DNA of 64,000 bases from Euglena gracilis (taxonomy: Eukaryota; Euglenida; Euglenophyceae; Euglenales): contig CP154957.1 in the NCBI GenBank assembly GCA_039621445.1, positions 2,908,504-2,972,503 of the forward strand, read 5' to 3'. The notes beneath the pieces are model-generated. The model was not told the DNA's origin. It did not search any database and saw nothing but the letters and a program-made list of their open reading frames with translations. The position numbers were made by a program, and so were the translations under genes. Positions 45,058 through 55,905 of the stretch are shown here, piece by piece (positions within the stretch are counted from its first letter, which is position 1; each line of letters starts with the position of its first letter).

Positions 45058-45232
45058 CCTCCCCCCCCCATGCCTAATGAACGCCCTTGCCCAATGAACA
45101 GGGGGTGTTCGGACCGTCTGGATTGTCACCATATACCTTATCTACACAGAAACCGTACCCCGAGCCCAATGAACACCCCCCGTTCGGACCGTCTAGATTG
45201 CCACCTTAGTGTTCATTGGGCTTGGGGGGAGG
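45058..45232. mobile_element. TA-flanked hairpin MITE inside ATGT array
   Basis: TA|CCTCCCCCCCC at the left, TTGGGGGGAGG|TA at the right. Internal inverted and direct copies of AATGAACACCCCCCGTTCGG and GGACCGTCTAGATTG. ATGT repeats continue on both sides. Confidence 0.7.
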
Positions 45233-45234
45233 TA

Positions 45235-45325
45235 TGTATGTATGTATGTGTGTGTGCATGTTTGTATGTATGTATGTATGTATGTATGTATGTATGTATG
45301 TATGTATGTATGTATGTATGTATGC
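45235..45325. repeat. (ATGT)n microsatellite
   Basis: Continuation of the array split by the element at 45058. Confidence 0.95.
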
Positions 45326-45784
45326 ATGAAATTATGCATTTGTGTATCCATATCTGTGTTGTCTGTGTGCATGCCTGCATGTATCGTTCTTAATCGGTTT
45401 CCTGCCTGCATGTGAACGGCTCTGTTTCCACTCAATGTGGACCATATCAGTGGTCTAATCTGCTTGGTAGCCCTTTCCGGCTGACTGTAAGTGGCCAGTC
45501 CTTGAAGGCAGTCATTTCGCCACAATCTCTCCCACGCTGTCTGAACCAAATCCAGGCTACAGCCGATGTTTTTAGGAATTGGAATTATGGGTTTGGGTTG
45601 ATTTCTTTGTGCTTTGTGCCGTGATTTTCTGATGGTGGCCCGGTGCCAAGCATCCGATTTTCTATTTTTTTTCCATATTTTTTGTCGCACGAGAACGTGA
45701 GATGCCACAGTCATTCACGATTGATCTCAATCTTTGAATATCTGCAGTTTTGTTGTCATTTTTGAGAAAAGGTTCTACCAGGAT

Positions 45785-46440
45785 TGTGCAAGATGGAAAT
45801 TGGATATCGGCCCATATCGGCCATATCGAAATTATCGATTTTATCGGGTCTGGAAAAAAATATCGGTAAATTTGTGGGGGGGGGGGGCTGGTACACATTT
45901 TCCTTGTTTTTGGCTTGTGTTATTAGGAATTAGAAATTAGGAAGCTCCAAACCCCCAAAAAAAATTTTTTCTAACCACAGGAATCAAGTTGGGAATTCTG
46001 CACCAAATCAGCAATCAGCAACCCCAGATTTCAATATTTAACCCAAAAGTGTCCAAAATAGCCCAAAATTTCAAAGTGGTCCAAAAACGGCCAAAAACCG
46101 TCCAAAAACGGCCAATATTAGCCCAAGTAACCCAAATTGGCCCAAAATGGGCCCAAAGTGGCCAAAATTGCCCAGAATGTCCCGAAGTTAAAGTTGCCCA
46201 AATCGGCTCAAAACAGCCTACAGTGAACCCCAAAAAAAAAGCCCAGAATGGTCAAGAGCGGCCTAAAGTAACTCAAAACAGCCTCAAATTGCAAAATGAG
46301 TCAAAAATGGGCTAAAAGTGATCTAAAAAGACCCAAAATGGCCCAAGGGTGGCCCTCAATTTTTCCTCTGTGTCGGTTTTATCGAGGTTATTGAGGAGAT
46401 ATCGGGGGGGGGGGGTTAAAATATCGGGTGTTACCAGGAC
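45785..46440. repeat. ATATCGG-family repeat, degenerate
   Basis: Starts TGCAAGATGGAAATTGG, like the element at 37706, with TATCGGCCCATATCGGCC inside. 46015-46350 consists of CCAAAANGGCC-type units. Right end not defined. Confidence 0.45.
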
Positions 46441-46607
46441 CCCCCAAACCCAAGATCAAATAAGGGGGGGGGGAATGGGTCAAGGATTGGCTGCCCAGCT
46501 CAAGCCTTAAAATACCAATTTTCTGACAAATTTTTCACATTTTGGCGGCTTTTTATTGCTCTTTTCTGTTTTTCTATCTTTTTCAGACCATCAGCAGCTT
46601 TTTTTCT

Positions 46608-46812
46608 GGCCCAGATTTTCAAGCCCTTTAGCTGTAACCTCCCACAAAGAAGGAGCGACTGGTGCGTTTGGCTCACAGTGGTTTCATTTGACGCACAGTG
46701 GTTTATCGCAAACATGTCTGTATGCACGCACCAGACGCTCGCAAGCACGTTTGCACCGCCCGCGCACAGACACATGTATCCCATTGAGAGCACACGCCAT
46801 TTTGTGGCCTGA
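46608..46812 (+). CDS. Open frame, possible exon
   Basis: Between cagattttc and TGA the frame reads NLPQRRSDWCVWLTVVSF, FIANMSVCTHQTLASTFAPP and AHRHMYPIESTRHFVA. Two other frames are also open over the span, so coding is uncertain. A solitary family A left end (CAGGCTTTTGCTTGAGG) follows at 46852. Confidence 0.3.
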
Positions 46813-47119
46813 TTCCAATGGCTGGCAGGTTGGGAATGGGTGGTTCGAAGCAGGCTTTTGCTTGAGGACTTCTGAAGGTGTTTGTTTCGGGTCCAGGAGG
46901 GTATCCCGAAAGAAAATTCCGGAAAAAGAAAAAGAACCATATTCTTTTTCTTCAAGAATACCCACCAGGTTTGATTTTTCCCCAAGGATTCCTTGGAGGG
47001 CCAAGGGGGGGGGGGGTTGGCAGGCGCCAGAAGCACCAACTCACCCACCATGTGCCCTCTTGCACCATCTACCCAACCACCCACCAACCCATCCATCCAT
47101 GTGTCCATCTACAGAGATA

Positions 47120-47474
47120 GATTGATATTCATATAGGTTTGTTTTGATAGATAGAGATAGAGATGTAGACACGGATGTAGATATCGATAAAGATATAGAT
47201 GAAGATATAGAATACAGATAAGGATAAAGATACAGATATTCACATAGTAACAGATAGATATAGATATGATGATAGATGATGTAAATGTAGATTTACATGT
47301 TTATATATCAGTTTTATTTATATTTATATAAGTAGATCTAGATGCAGATGTAGATGTGGATATAGATATATATACAGATGGGGATATAGATGAAAATAGA
47401 TCTATCCACCTATCCATCTCTATCTATCTATCCATCCATCCATCCATCCATCCATCCATCCATCTATCTATCTC

Positions 47475-47570
<96 letters not shown>

Positions 47571-47571
47571 C
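47120..47571. repeat. GATA-rich block and (ATCC)n/(ATCT)n array
   Basis: 47130-47400 is GATA/TAGA-rich; 47408-47571 is ATCC then ATCT. The two halves are roughly reverse-complementary. Confidence 0.95.
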
Positions 47572-48126
47572 TGTCTGTGGGTGATTTTTTGTTCATTCTA
47601 TTGTTTATTGGCACAGTTTCTTTATTGGCGCTTTTTTCAGCCAAGGGAGGTGACAGTCCATATCAAGAAGGAAGGTGGTATTTTTTTAAGTCACCGGTAT
47701 AGTGTTATTAAGGTTGTTGAAGCATTATGGACATTGTATGCTTGGCTTTGAGGCATGTTTTCAGCATTATAGACACTTCACAAAAATTACTCATTGTCAT
47801 GTAACTCCCACCCCTGATACTCTTCCTTACACAGCACGTGATTGCAAGTAGTTTTCTTTTTGAATGCCAAAGACTTCTTTTCCATCAGAATTATCTATCA
47901 GAAAGCAGGAAACGTCGGTATGCCATTCATTCTATGCAACGTTGCGTACGCTGCCCTCTGTCCCAGTCCGAGGGAACCCCACCACCCCAGCAACCGGCTG
48001 CCTTTTTCCGGCATGCCCAGCCTCTGACCGTGACTCCACTTCACCCCGGGAGGGAATCGAAAACACATTTTTTGTTTATTTTTTTGAGTTTTTTTTTCAA
48101 TTTTGCAAGAATTTTGCAAGAATTTA

Positions 48127-48223
48127 CCATGCCCCCCCCCCCCGATAGTGTCCCATACCCGGCTCAATCACAGGGCAGGTATGGGACACTATCGGGGGGG
48201 GGGGGCATTATCGGGGGGCATGG
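48127..48223. mobile_element. TA-flanked hairpin MITE, 97 bp
   Basis: TA|CCATGCCCCCC...CGATAGTGTCCCATACC faces GGTATGGGACACTATCG...GGGGGGCATGG|TA around a short loop. Confidence 0.75.
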
Positions 48224-48311
48224 TATTTGCCTTCATTTGCTTTTTTTGTGTCTTTTTGTTTGTGTCTGTGTCGTCCACGTTGTGTTCCACGCTGACTCCT
48301 CCCTCGGCCAG

Positions 48312-48515
48312 CTTCTGCATTTGCCGGACAGCCCATCCTCCTCTCTGGGAACCCATTCTGGCCATCTGGCAGGCTCAGGCGGCAAGGGCCTGGCCGGAAG
48401 GGGGATGGGTCTCCTCCCGGCTGCCAAACCGCCACGGCAACGTGCTGCGCGACGGCTGGGTGTACCAACCCCGCGGCCAGGCGGTGGCGATGCCATGTCC
48501 ACCAAAACTAAGAAC
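48312..48515 (+). CDS. Large internal exon, unrecognised
   Basis: Acceptor ccctcggccag; reads FCICRTAHPPLWEPILAIWQ, AQAARAWPEGGWVSSRLPNR and HGNVLRDGWVYQPRGQAVAM, then aac|gtaggc; TAG follows at 48517 if read through. Very strong codon bias and Trp-rich. An alternative start after ttgccggacag (48332) keeps the frame. Could belong to gene B. Confidence 0.7.
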
Positions 48516-48519
48516 GTAG

Positions 48520-49283
48520 GCAGGCATTGGTGGGCGGGTGGGTAAATTGTCTCTGGCTTTAAGGCCTGACATCGGGTGGAATTGGCAAAAAAAAAAAAGG
48601 CTAGCACCAAAGTTTGAGGCAGTATCAACCAAAACAAAGCGGAAATGTGCAAAGTGAAAAAATTTCAAAATTTTTTAAAAATGTGATTCTGGGGGTCTGT
48701 TGAGCTTGAAAAATTATCCACGTAGCATGCCCCCCAAATGATGCACCCTCCTGGCCCCGACTTCAGGTGCCGTCTACGGCCACCGCGCGGTGGGGGGGGG
48801 GGGCAGCCCCGCCCAACAGCAGCAACCCCCCCCCATTATTACCAATCCCCCCCCCACTCCCAAACCCCCACACTCCCAACACACAGTTTTATGTTTGAAA
48901 AACCGTTTAAAAATGTTTAAAAATCATTCTTCTTAAAATCAGAGCAAAAACGAAATCGCAAAATCAAAACTGGGGAACTCCAGAAGGAAAAAAAAAACTA
49001 TTTATAGGGTCACGTTTTTGCAATGTATATGGCCACCAATGGGGGGGTATATAGAGGCCAAGGGCTTCAATTTTGGTCTCCGGACATTTCCTTTGATTTT
49101 GCTTCATTTTCAAAATTACTGATTTTTCGCCCGAGAAAAGCGCGCCAGAACACGGCGGCCAAAAGACCTCAGGCCACCATGTTCCTGTCCCTCTGTCTGA
49201 GTCATCATCAGATCAAAAAAATCACACACTGTCTTTCCGACAGTCTGTATTCCCCAGACTATGAAACTGCATTGAAACAGTAC
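48520..49283. other. Intron-like DNA
   Basis: A very small coding-like piece GAVYGHRA at 48768-48792 sits between cttcag and gtgggg but is too short to support. Confidence 0.4.
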
Positions 49284-49356
49284 CAAGGTAATAGTCCAGT
49301 GGTTAGACTGCCAGCCTGCGAATGCAGTGACCCAGGTTCGAGTCCCGGTACCTTGA
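49284..49356 (+). tRNA. tRNA-like sequence, anticodon-stem defective
   Basis: 73 nt with canonical spacing: 7-bp acceptor stem CAAGGTA/TACCTTG, D-arm AGTC/GACT, anticodon loop CTGCGAA (would be GCG, Arg), T-loop TTCGAGT with one T-stem mismatch, discriminator A. Pol III A box (TAGTCCAGTGG) and B box (GGTTCGAGTCC) are intact; a T10 run follows at about 49378. The anticodon stem pairs only at its first position, so this is likely a pseudo-tRNA or SINE head. Confidence 0.5.
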
Positions 49357-49508
49357 CCTTTGTGTGTGCCCACGCGTTTTTTTTTTCCACCAAGTAATTA
49401 TATACCTCCTGGGTGCATTACTTAGGAGGAGCATTTGAATGTAATGTGAATGTAATGCCCGTTTTTCGCCTGTCCGGCAATAGGAAACTCATAATTGCAA
49501 TGGGCATA

Positions 49509-49680
49509 CCCCCCCCCCTTTACTGTCCCACCGACCTGCCCCTGGGAGGCCCGACCGGACAACAAAGGGGGGGGGACAATAAAGGGGTACCAAAGGAATT
49601 TCATTGGCCGGTCCAAAAAAAAACCCCCCGTCGGCCGGGGCCCAGGGACAATAAAGGGGGGACAATAAAGGGGGGGGGGG
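49509..49680. mobile_element. TA-flanked hairpin MITE
   Basis: TA|CCCCCCCCCCTTTACTGTCCC and GGGACAATAAAGGGGGG...|TA; the GGGACAATAAAGG motif repeats three times. Confidence 0.65.
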
Positions 49681-49682
49681 TA

Positions 49683-50470
49683 TTCTCGATTTCTTTGCAA
49701 ATCTGCTCCCCAAATTCCACCTGGGTCTCATTGAAAGACACCGGTGGAGGACCACTCTGCTTCAGTGTGAGGCTGGAAATGTGCTCTTTTCTCCCCGCTG
49801 ATGTGATTCCTAAAATACAGGGCTTTGAGGGAGCAAAGTTCCGTGGTCTCGTTGTGCAGAGCAACGGGTGAAGTGAAGCCAAAATGGGGACGCCACCTTA
49901 GAGTTCAGATTCATAGCACTGCAGTGCAGCAGTGCAGTGTGCAGAGTGCCGAACAGATTAGCACGGCAGCGCAGTGCCAATGGCAGTGCAGTGGCAGTGC
50001 TGTGCAGTGGCAGTGCCAATGCAGTGAATTGAAAACTTCGAAGTTTTCTTGTCGTGAACATGTGTCTCTTTGAGGTTTTGGGGACACCCCAGGGGGCTGT
50101 TGGCTCCGGCCACCTCCACGCACACAGGCAAAAAGGCCAGAGGCGGACAACAGCGCCAGGCCAGAAGAAGGGATAAAAGGCACCAAAAAAAACAGCCACA
50201 GTGCACACAGGGGGGGGGACTGTTGATGCCAGCCCCGATTTTGGCCCAGCCCAGGTCTGAGCCCCACAGAGGCACAGAGGGGTGCTACTTGCCCTGCTAG
50301 CCAGCACCCCCATTTTCCTTCTTTTTTTTCTTCAAAAAACCTTTTTTTTTGAAAAGGGTGTTCAAAATGGCCAGATATGGCCATTTTGATGATGATGTTT
50401 TAGGGAATATTTGGGAGGTTGTCACGTGCTCTTTTTTTTTCAAAATTGTGTATTGCAGGTCATTTTTTAG
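49683..50470. other. Noncoding DNA
   Basis: GCAGTGCAGTGG repeats at 49918-50025; weak open frame at 49685-49870. Confidence 0.4.
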
Positions 50471-50606
50471 GCAATTGTCCGATTTCCGCCTGGCCCGGCC
50501 CATGAACCAGGGAGAGTTTTGGCAATTTGGCAATCACCTCCCCCCTCCGGTGCCCAAGAACATCTCAGCAAGCCTCCCTTGGCTTGTTTGCATCGACCCC
50601 ATCTGA
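50471..50606 (+). CDS. Probable last exon, unrecognised
   Basis: Acceptor cattttttag; reads QLSDFRLARPMNQGEFWQF, GNHLPPPVPKNISASLPWLV and CIDPI then TGA (50604-50606). Consistent codon bias. Likely the C-terminus of a gene including 48312. Confidence 0.55.
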
Positions 50607-50609
50607 GGA

Positions 50610-52421
50610 GGACTGTTCGTTTGACGTCTTCCCAACCGGCCTCCAGTCTGATCTTCCACTCTGGATTTTCTTTGCACTTTTGAGGGCTGTTTGTGTGTGA
50701 CGGTGTGTAGGTAAGGTGGAGAAGTGTGGGAACCAAGGAATTTTGTTGCCACGCCTGGGTTCTGGAACAATGTTGAAACTGCGGAGACTATGGATCTGTT
50801 CGTTTAACACCTGTGACCCCGGGGGGGGGGGGGCGGTGCATTTTCGAAAAAGTGGGTGGGTCACGGAGAAAATGCCCACTATTTTCGTCAGGGTCAATTT
50901 ATAAGAAGTGAGTATGTCAGGAGCACTGCCGTTTCAGCGACTGTGAACCCACTCTTCCTCTCGCGACGAGGAGTTCTCAGTTTTCAGATTGGGTGCAGGT
51001 CTGTATGACCACTTGGAAGCGGCTTCACGATCATCACCAAACTGGATCGTGGTGTTGGGCACTTCTGTGCAGCGTGACAGGGGACGCATCCACTTTTTTT
51101 TCATTCCTCAATTGTGTGGGAAACAGTGGAATCAGACGACGATTGCATATTGGAACCTTCGTTCATTGTTCACCTTGTGGGTTGCCAGTTTTTAAAAAGA
51201 ATACCTGTTTCTGTTTTGACGGTTCCCTTTTTGTTGGCACATTTGTGCATTGAGGCACGTGTGGGTATGCATATACCTCCCCTTTTCCAACGACCGAGTT
51301 GCATAGCTATGCATATACCTCCCCCCCTATCCCTCCAGTCAAATGCGACCCGTTGCACAGTTTGCTGGTTCTTCGTGACTTGCAATCATTTTTCCATGGG
51401 AGACCTCTAGATGCGACCTTTTTGGTGGTATATTCCTGCTGTTGGTTGACCTTCTCACCCAACCTCACCAGAAGCATGGTCTGCATCAGTCCATTACAAC
51501 TGCTCGGTGATTATTCCCATTCGAACTTGAATGTTTGAAAACCAGCTGAAAGGTGGCAGCTGGAACTGCTCTTATTTTTTCAATCACCGAATTAGCTGAT
51601 GTCCTCTGAGGGCAAGAAAAGGCTCTGGCCAACTAATGCCAGCACAGCTGTCAAGGTGCTTTTATGGTTTTCCACCTTGTGTTTAATTGTTTCCTAAGAA
51701 ATGATGATTATATGTTAGTTTGTATTATTACAGGAACGCCAAACTCAGAACATTCACAATTTAAACAACGTGATTGGGTGATTCCACACACCAAGTTCAT
51801 GGAATGTGTCAAGTTCTGGCACAGGGTTTGACAAAAAGAGGGTGTGGGCGCCACAGTCTTTTGGTTGGGGCCGGCCAAGCGGAATCCAAACCGACCTGGG
51901 TACCTGGGACCCCCCCTCCCAAAGTCAAATTTTATTTCTGCCTCTTTGACTTAAAATTTCTTATAAAATCAAATTTTTGACAAAGTTTACCCGAAACAGT
52001 GCTTTTTGGGGCCGATTTTGGTGAAATGTTTCGGACATGGTTTTTGCTTTCGGCCACAGCACTGCCAGGTGGGCGGTGCCCCCCCTATCCCCAACGGCCA
52101 GTATCCTCTGTCCTCCAATCGGGGGGCGGTCGTTGGGCATAACCCCGAGTGAAGCCCCCTCCTCGGATTTTGATCTTTGGTCCAAACAGAAGCCCCCCCC
52201 CCTATATACAGTAGACAAATGAAAGGTAAAACCAAACCCCAAATAGAAGCCCCCCTCTCAGTTGTCGACCAGCAGTCCAAATAGAAGGGGCTTTATTCGG
52301 GGGGTTTTAGTGTTTTGACCAAAAAAGGTGTTCTCAGACTGGGGGGGGCAGGGTTGTGCGGCGTTGAAGCGTCCATCCCACTTTTCCTGGCCACCGCCAG
52401 GATTGTCTTGTGCTGCTTCAG
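50610..52421. other. Intergenic/intron DNA
   Basis: GCATATACCTCCCC appears twice near 51270-51325. 52140-52300 has CCAAATAGAAGCCCCC-type repeats related to the 18399 element. No supported exon. Confidence 0.45.
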
Positions 52422-52628
52422 CACCCATCAACTTCGATGGCATCGTGGGGGGGGGGGGTGGCAACCGGAGGAGGGACGGGCTGCTCGCCGCGTCCAAATG
52501 TTGGGGCTGGAGCGATTTCCAGCTGAACCAGCTTCGAGTCACGTACGTCGACTGGCGCATGCGACTGGTGGCCAGAGAGGGCAGGGGCGTCCCCGTGGTT
52601 GTGCTCCAGAGAAATGGAAACCTTCGCT
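52422..52628 (+). CDS. Large exon, unrecognised gene C
   Basis: After gtgctgcttcag the frame reads FDGIVGGGGGNRRRDGLLAA, SKCWGWSDFQLNQLRVTYVD and WRMRLVAREGRGVPVVVLQR, then cgct|gtgatt. The poly-G start may be intron; an AG at 52469 keeps the frame. Looks like a beta-rich domain; family not recognised. Confidence 0.65.
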
Positions 52629-52761
52629 GTGATTATTCCCCTAAAATTCCCCGTAGAATTTCAATAGACTTCTTTTTGAGTGGTGTCACTGCTGCAGGTT
52701 TTTTTTTCCCAACCGCACGCTTCCATTGTTTCAAAAAATATTTTACAGTTAATATTTTCAG

Positions 52762-52803
52762 CCGAGACCGACCTCCAAGGCAGGCTCCAAATTCGAGCTT
52801 CAT
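52762..52803 (+). CDS. Exon, gene C
   Basis: Acceptor aatattttcag; the phase matches the previous exon (t|cc gag). Reads ETDLQGRLQIRAS, then cat|gtgtac. The in-phase join supports it. Confidence 0.5.
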
Positions 52804-52900
52804 GTGTACCACCCATTTGCCGGAAAACCACCCACCTCCTCCCTCTGTATCCGCTAGCTTGTCCTCACAGGGACCTCCCATGCAACCATTAACCTGTCCC

Positions 52901-53018
52901 CAGGGTTCGATTTAAGGAGGGCGCACATGGTTTAGGTGGGGGGGTGCCCCCCCCACTCCCCCCTCCTGGCCACAGGGGGGGTCCGGACCCCCCCCACCTG
53001 TCCTTATATAGAACCCTG
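52901..53018. mobile_element. hAT-like MITE, 118 bp, perfect TSD CCTGTCCC
   Basis: Begins CAGGGTTCGATTTAAGG, ends CCTTATATAGAACCCTG; CCTGTCCC on both sides. Related ends at 36576, 62814, 63168 and 63549. Confidence 0.9.
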
Positions 53019-53559
53019 CCTGTCCCCCACCGATTTAAATTTTGCGTTTTTTTTTGCATTTTCGTATTTTTTTGCATTTCTTTTGAAAATTTTTGGGTTG
53101 AAGAGATTTGCAAGCATTTCTCCGATAAGAAATATATGAAAACATCCTTTTCCCGGTTAACTGGGAGGTCGAAAATGTTGCTTTTTTCCTCTCTGAACCA
53201 GATGCACTGGAAAATTTCTCATTAACCTGTCAGGTTCCTATCTTCAGCCTCTGTACTGTCTGGAGAAGTATTTGTGTGATGTCTTGGCTACAAGGCGGAA
53301 TAGGGCCAGGACACCTGTGGCACTGAACATTACAGTATGCCATGGGGACAACATTGCGTTCAGGGTTTAATGCAAGGAAGTTTTTGTGTGAGAAAATGTC
53401 CTGGTTTTCCAAGGAAGGTGGGGGCTTGTGACCAGTCCATTTCTCCACCACCCTCATCTCACTCCCTCCCCGGGGGACATTTGGGGGTGGTTCGCTAAAT
53501 TATAATTCCAACCATTTGTTGTACCCACACTGTGGCCAGCAAGGGGTTGAGGTAAACTC

Positions 53560-54370
53560 CGCGCTAACGTGTCTATTAGCACGGCTCATGGTGGGAGGTG
53601 AACAATCCCAAAAACGTGACAAAAATGATGCATCAACTAGCCCACGACTGATGATGGCCACAGCGAAAGCCAGAGGATGAAGCCCCTTATGCAGGGGTAT
53701 CTAGTATCTAGCTCCGGTGACCTCCCAGGCCAGATAACACAAGCCCCATGTGGCGGGGCTGGGGCGGGGGAGGGGACCCTGACCCTTAAAATCGGATGAT
53801 AGAACCTCCTGGGGATGGTGACGTCGGTATAACCCCGTTGGCCGCCATAGCCAGGGGTGAGTTGCTCTGCGATTGCGACAACCCGGCTAAGACACTGGAT
53901 ATTGACCCGTCCTGTGTACTCAATTTACTTGTGGGTCACGAGGCTTTGGGGTCACCCCCCCACTGCACTGCTTGTTGCTGCACAGGTGAAACTCTCAGTA
54001 ACAAACCCTCGCAGAGTGTGAGTGTGAGTGCTGTGGAAGCTATGGGGGGGATTAGGTGGGGATGTTGCCGGCAAGAGAAAAGGTACATATTGCCAAGATG
54101 GGGCAGCTGCTCCAGTCCGAGCAGCTGGGCCACCCTGAGGCAGACGGCATGGGTGACGGATTCCGGCCAGGGTGGCGATACCGCATCCGCAGCATGTGGT
54201 TTTGGGCTGCTGCTTCCAGGGTTTTGGGGTGGTTGGCTGTGCAACACCCGTGGTGCCTCATTTTTGGCCCCGGGGCCACAAAATGGCCGTTGCTGCCCAC
54301 CTTGCCTGGGTCGGCAGGTACCAAAACCCACCCCGGAAGGGTTGTGCCTCCTATGGACAGGCACCCCATA
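53560..54370 (+). other. Possible retroelement 5' region and ORF
   Basis: GC-rich, non-exon-like composition with several small hairpins (CCCCTTATGCAGGGG) leads to a 191-codon frame at 53797-54370 starting MIEPPGDGDVGITPLAAIAR, GELLCDCDNPAKTLDIDPSC. The start resembles the fragment at 12331. No reverse transcriptase or endonuclease motif was seen downstream, so the assignment is weak. Confidence 0.3.
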
Positions 54371-54563
54371 GCACAAGGCACCCCCCCCCACGGGTTGGTA
54401 AAGAGAAGCCTGCACCAGAAGAAAAAGTTTTCGTTCCGGGTAGCCCAGGGGCGCTGGAGCTGGTGGCTTTTTTTCCCAGCTGGTGCCAAGAAGCAAATCC
54501 AACACAAAGAAAACCCACACCCGCAGCTCGCCGGCGTCAAACCCTGGGTTGGGTTTTGGACAG

Positions 54564-54636
54564 TGTGCGGTACATGCGCGACGCCTGGACGCTGGTGAAT
54601 TTCCTCTTCCGGAAGGGCGAGGCCTGGCCATCTATC
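54564..54636 (+). CDS. Exon, gene C or neighbour
   Basis: After gttttggacag the frame reads VRYMRDAWTLVNFLFRKGEA and WPSI, then atc|gtggtt. Strong bias, helical. Upstream codons of the same frame are open, so the acceptor is tentative. Confidence 0.55.
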
Positions 54637-55059
54637 GTGGTTGCAGCTCACACATGTGCCTGATGTTTGAGTGTGCATGTGTCACGTGTGCAATTTTGTG
54701 ATGTGTTGGGTGGGTGGGTGGGTGGGTGGGTGTAATTGAGTTTTTCGGAGCTCCAAACGATTAAACAATGGTATGAAAAAGGTTGCCCCAATAATTTGAC
54801 ACCAATCCCATTGTTTGGGTAGGGGGTGCTTGGAGATGCAGCTGGAGCATTGTTGTGCCTCCCAGGGCTACAAAGATTTACCCACTGCAGAGAATGTCGT
54901 TGAAGCTTGGAGCCGTTGAGGCTGGGCCGGGCGGAATGGAATCCTCCCGAGGGGCACCCCATGACCCCTGGGGGGGGGGGCACTCTGAGACCCAGGGGGG
55001 GGGGGGTTGGTCAAAAACCCGAGCATCCTGTTCTTGTTTTTTCGCATGATGCCCAACAG

Positions 55060-55181
55060 CTTCCGGGAGGATCAGTGATGTGCACATGTATGCAAAGGAA
55101 ATGCTGACTCTTGCCCACCTACAGCAGTTCCTCCGCCCGGCACAGGCATCTGTCATGGTGCATTTTCTGCCACTGCCATAG
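55060..55181 (+). CDS. Probable last exon, gene C
   Basis: Acceptor gatgcccaacag; reads SGRISDVHMYAKEMLTLAHL, QQFLRPAQASVMVHFLPLP, then TAG (55179-55181). Its phase does not join directly to 54636, so an exon is missing between them or they are separate. Confidence 0.5.
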
Positions 55182-55534
55182 AAGCAACACGTGATATAAT
55201 ACAGTTGATGTAAATTGTATGTAAATTCGCCTTTTTTTCAAGGAAATTTCAGCTGCTGACCATTTTTGGACCAACATGGTCCAATTTATGGCCTAAGCCT
55301 GTCACAAAATGGCAAATGTTCGGAATTTTTCTTGATTCACGGCGCAAAGACGGCAACTGTCAGTGTTTCCTTGTGGCGCGGGGATATTTGGTCGCCAAAA
55401 TCAGAGCCTTGGGTTTCATATTTGGGGAGTTTGTGTTTGGTACTGCCAATTTTTCCGATGTTGCACACAGGCACACATGCCTGGTTTTTCTCTGGGACTC
55501 CCCAGGGAGCCACAACTGAAAGGCTGCCATTCAC

Positions 55535-55905
55535 ATGTCAGCCCCCCACCCCAATATAAAGCCCCCCACCCCCGGCTTTGTATTTGGACGGGATTTCAAG
55601 ACCCTCAGGGGGCTTTATATTTGGGGGGAAGCAAACTTTTTGGGGGTGGCCTTCAGCGGCCTTCTATTGTGGCCAAAGCCAAGCTTTATGGCAAAGTTTC
55701 GTTGTCAACTGCCCATTTTCCCCAAAATGTGCAATTATTATCCAAAATGGTGTATTCTGGAGGGAAAAAATGGTGTGTGTCCACCCAAAAAAATTTTTTT
55801 TCCTGAATGGCACCATTGTCCGGCTCCACATCGAGAGGGAGGGAGCTTTATATTTAGGTGGCAAAACCAAACCCCCTGGGGGGGGGCTTTATATTTGGGG
55901 GGGTA
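55535..55905. mobile_element. Hairpin element with ATATAAAGCCCCC ends
   Basis: CCCAATATAAAGCCCCCC on the left; GGGGGGCTTTATATTTGGGG on the right, with inner copies (GGCTTTGTATTTGG, GGGGGCTTTATATTTGG). TSD not clear. Confidence 0.5.

Noticed and set aside
44358-45393. Long CMYV/IHTY ORFs on both strands
   Set aside because: Same cause: CATA/ATGT arrays.
46500-47108. 202-codon minus-strand ORF
   Set aside because: No splice sites or codon bias; antisense to other open frames; composition is intron-like.
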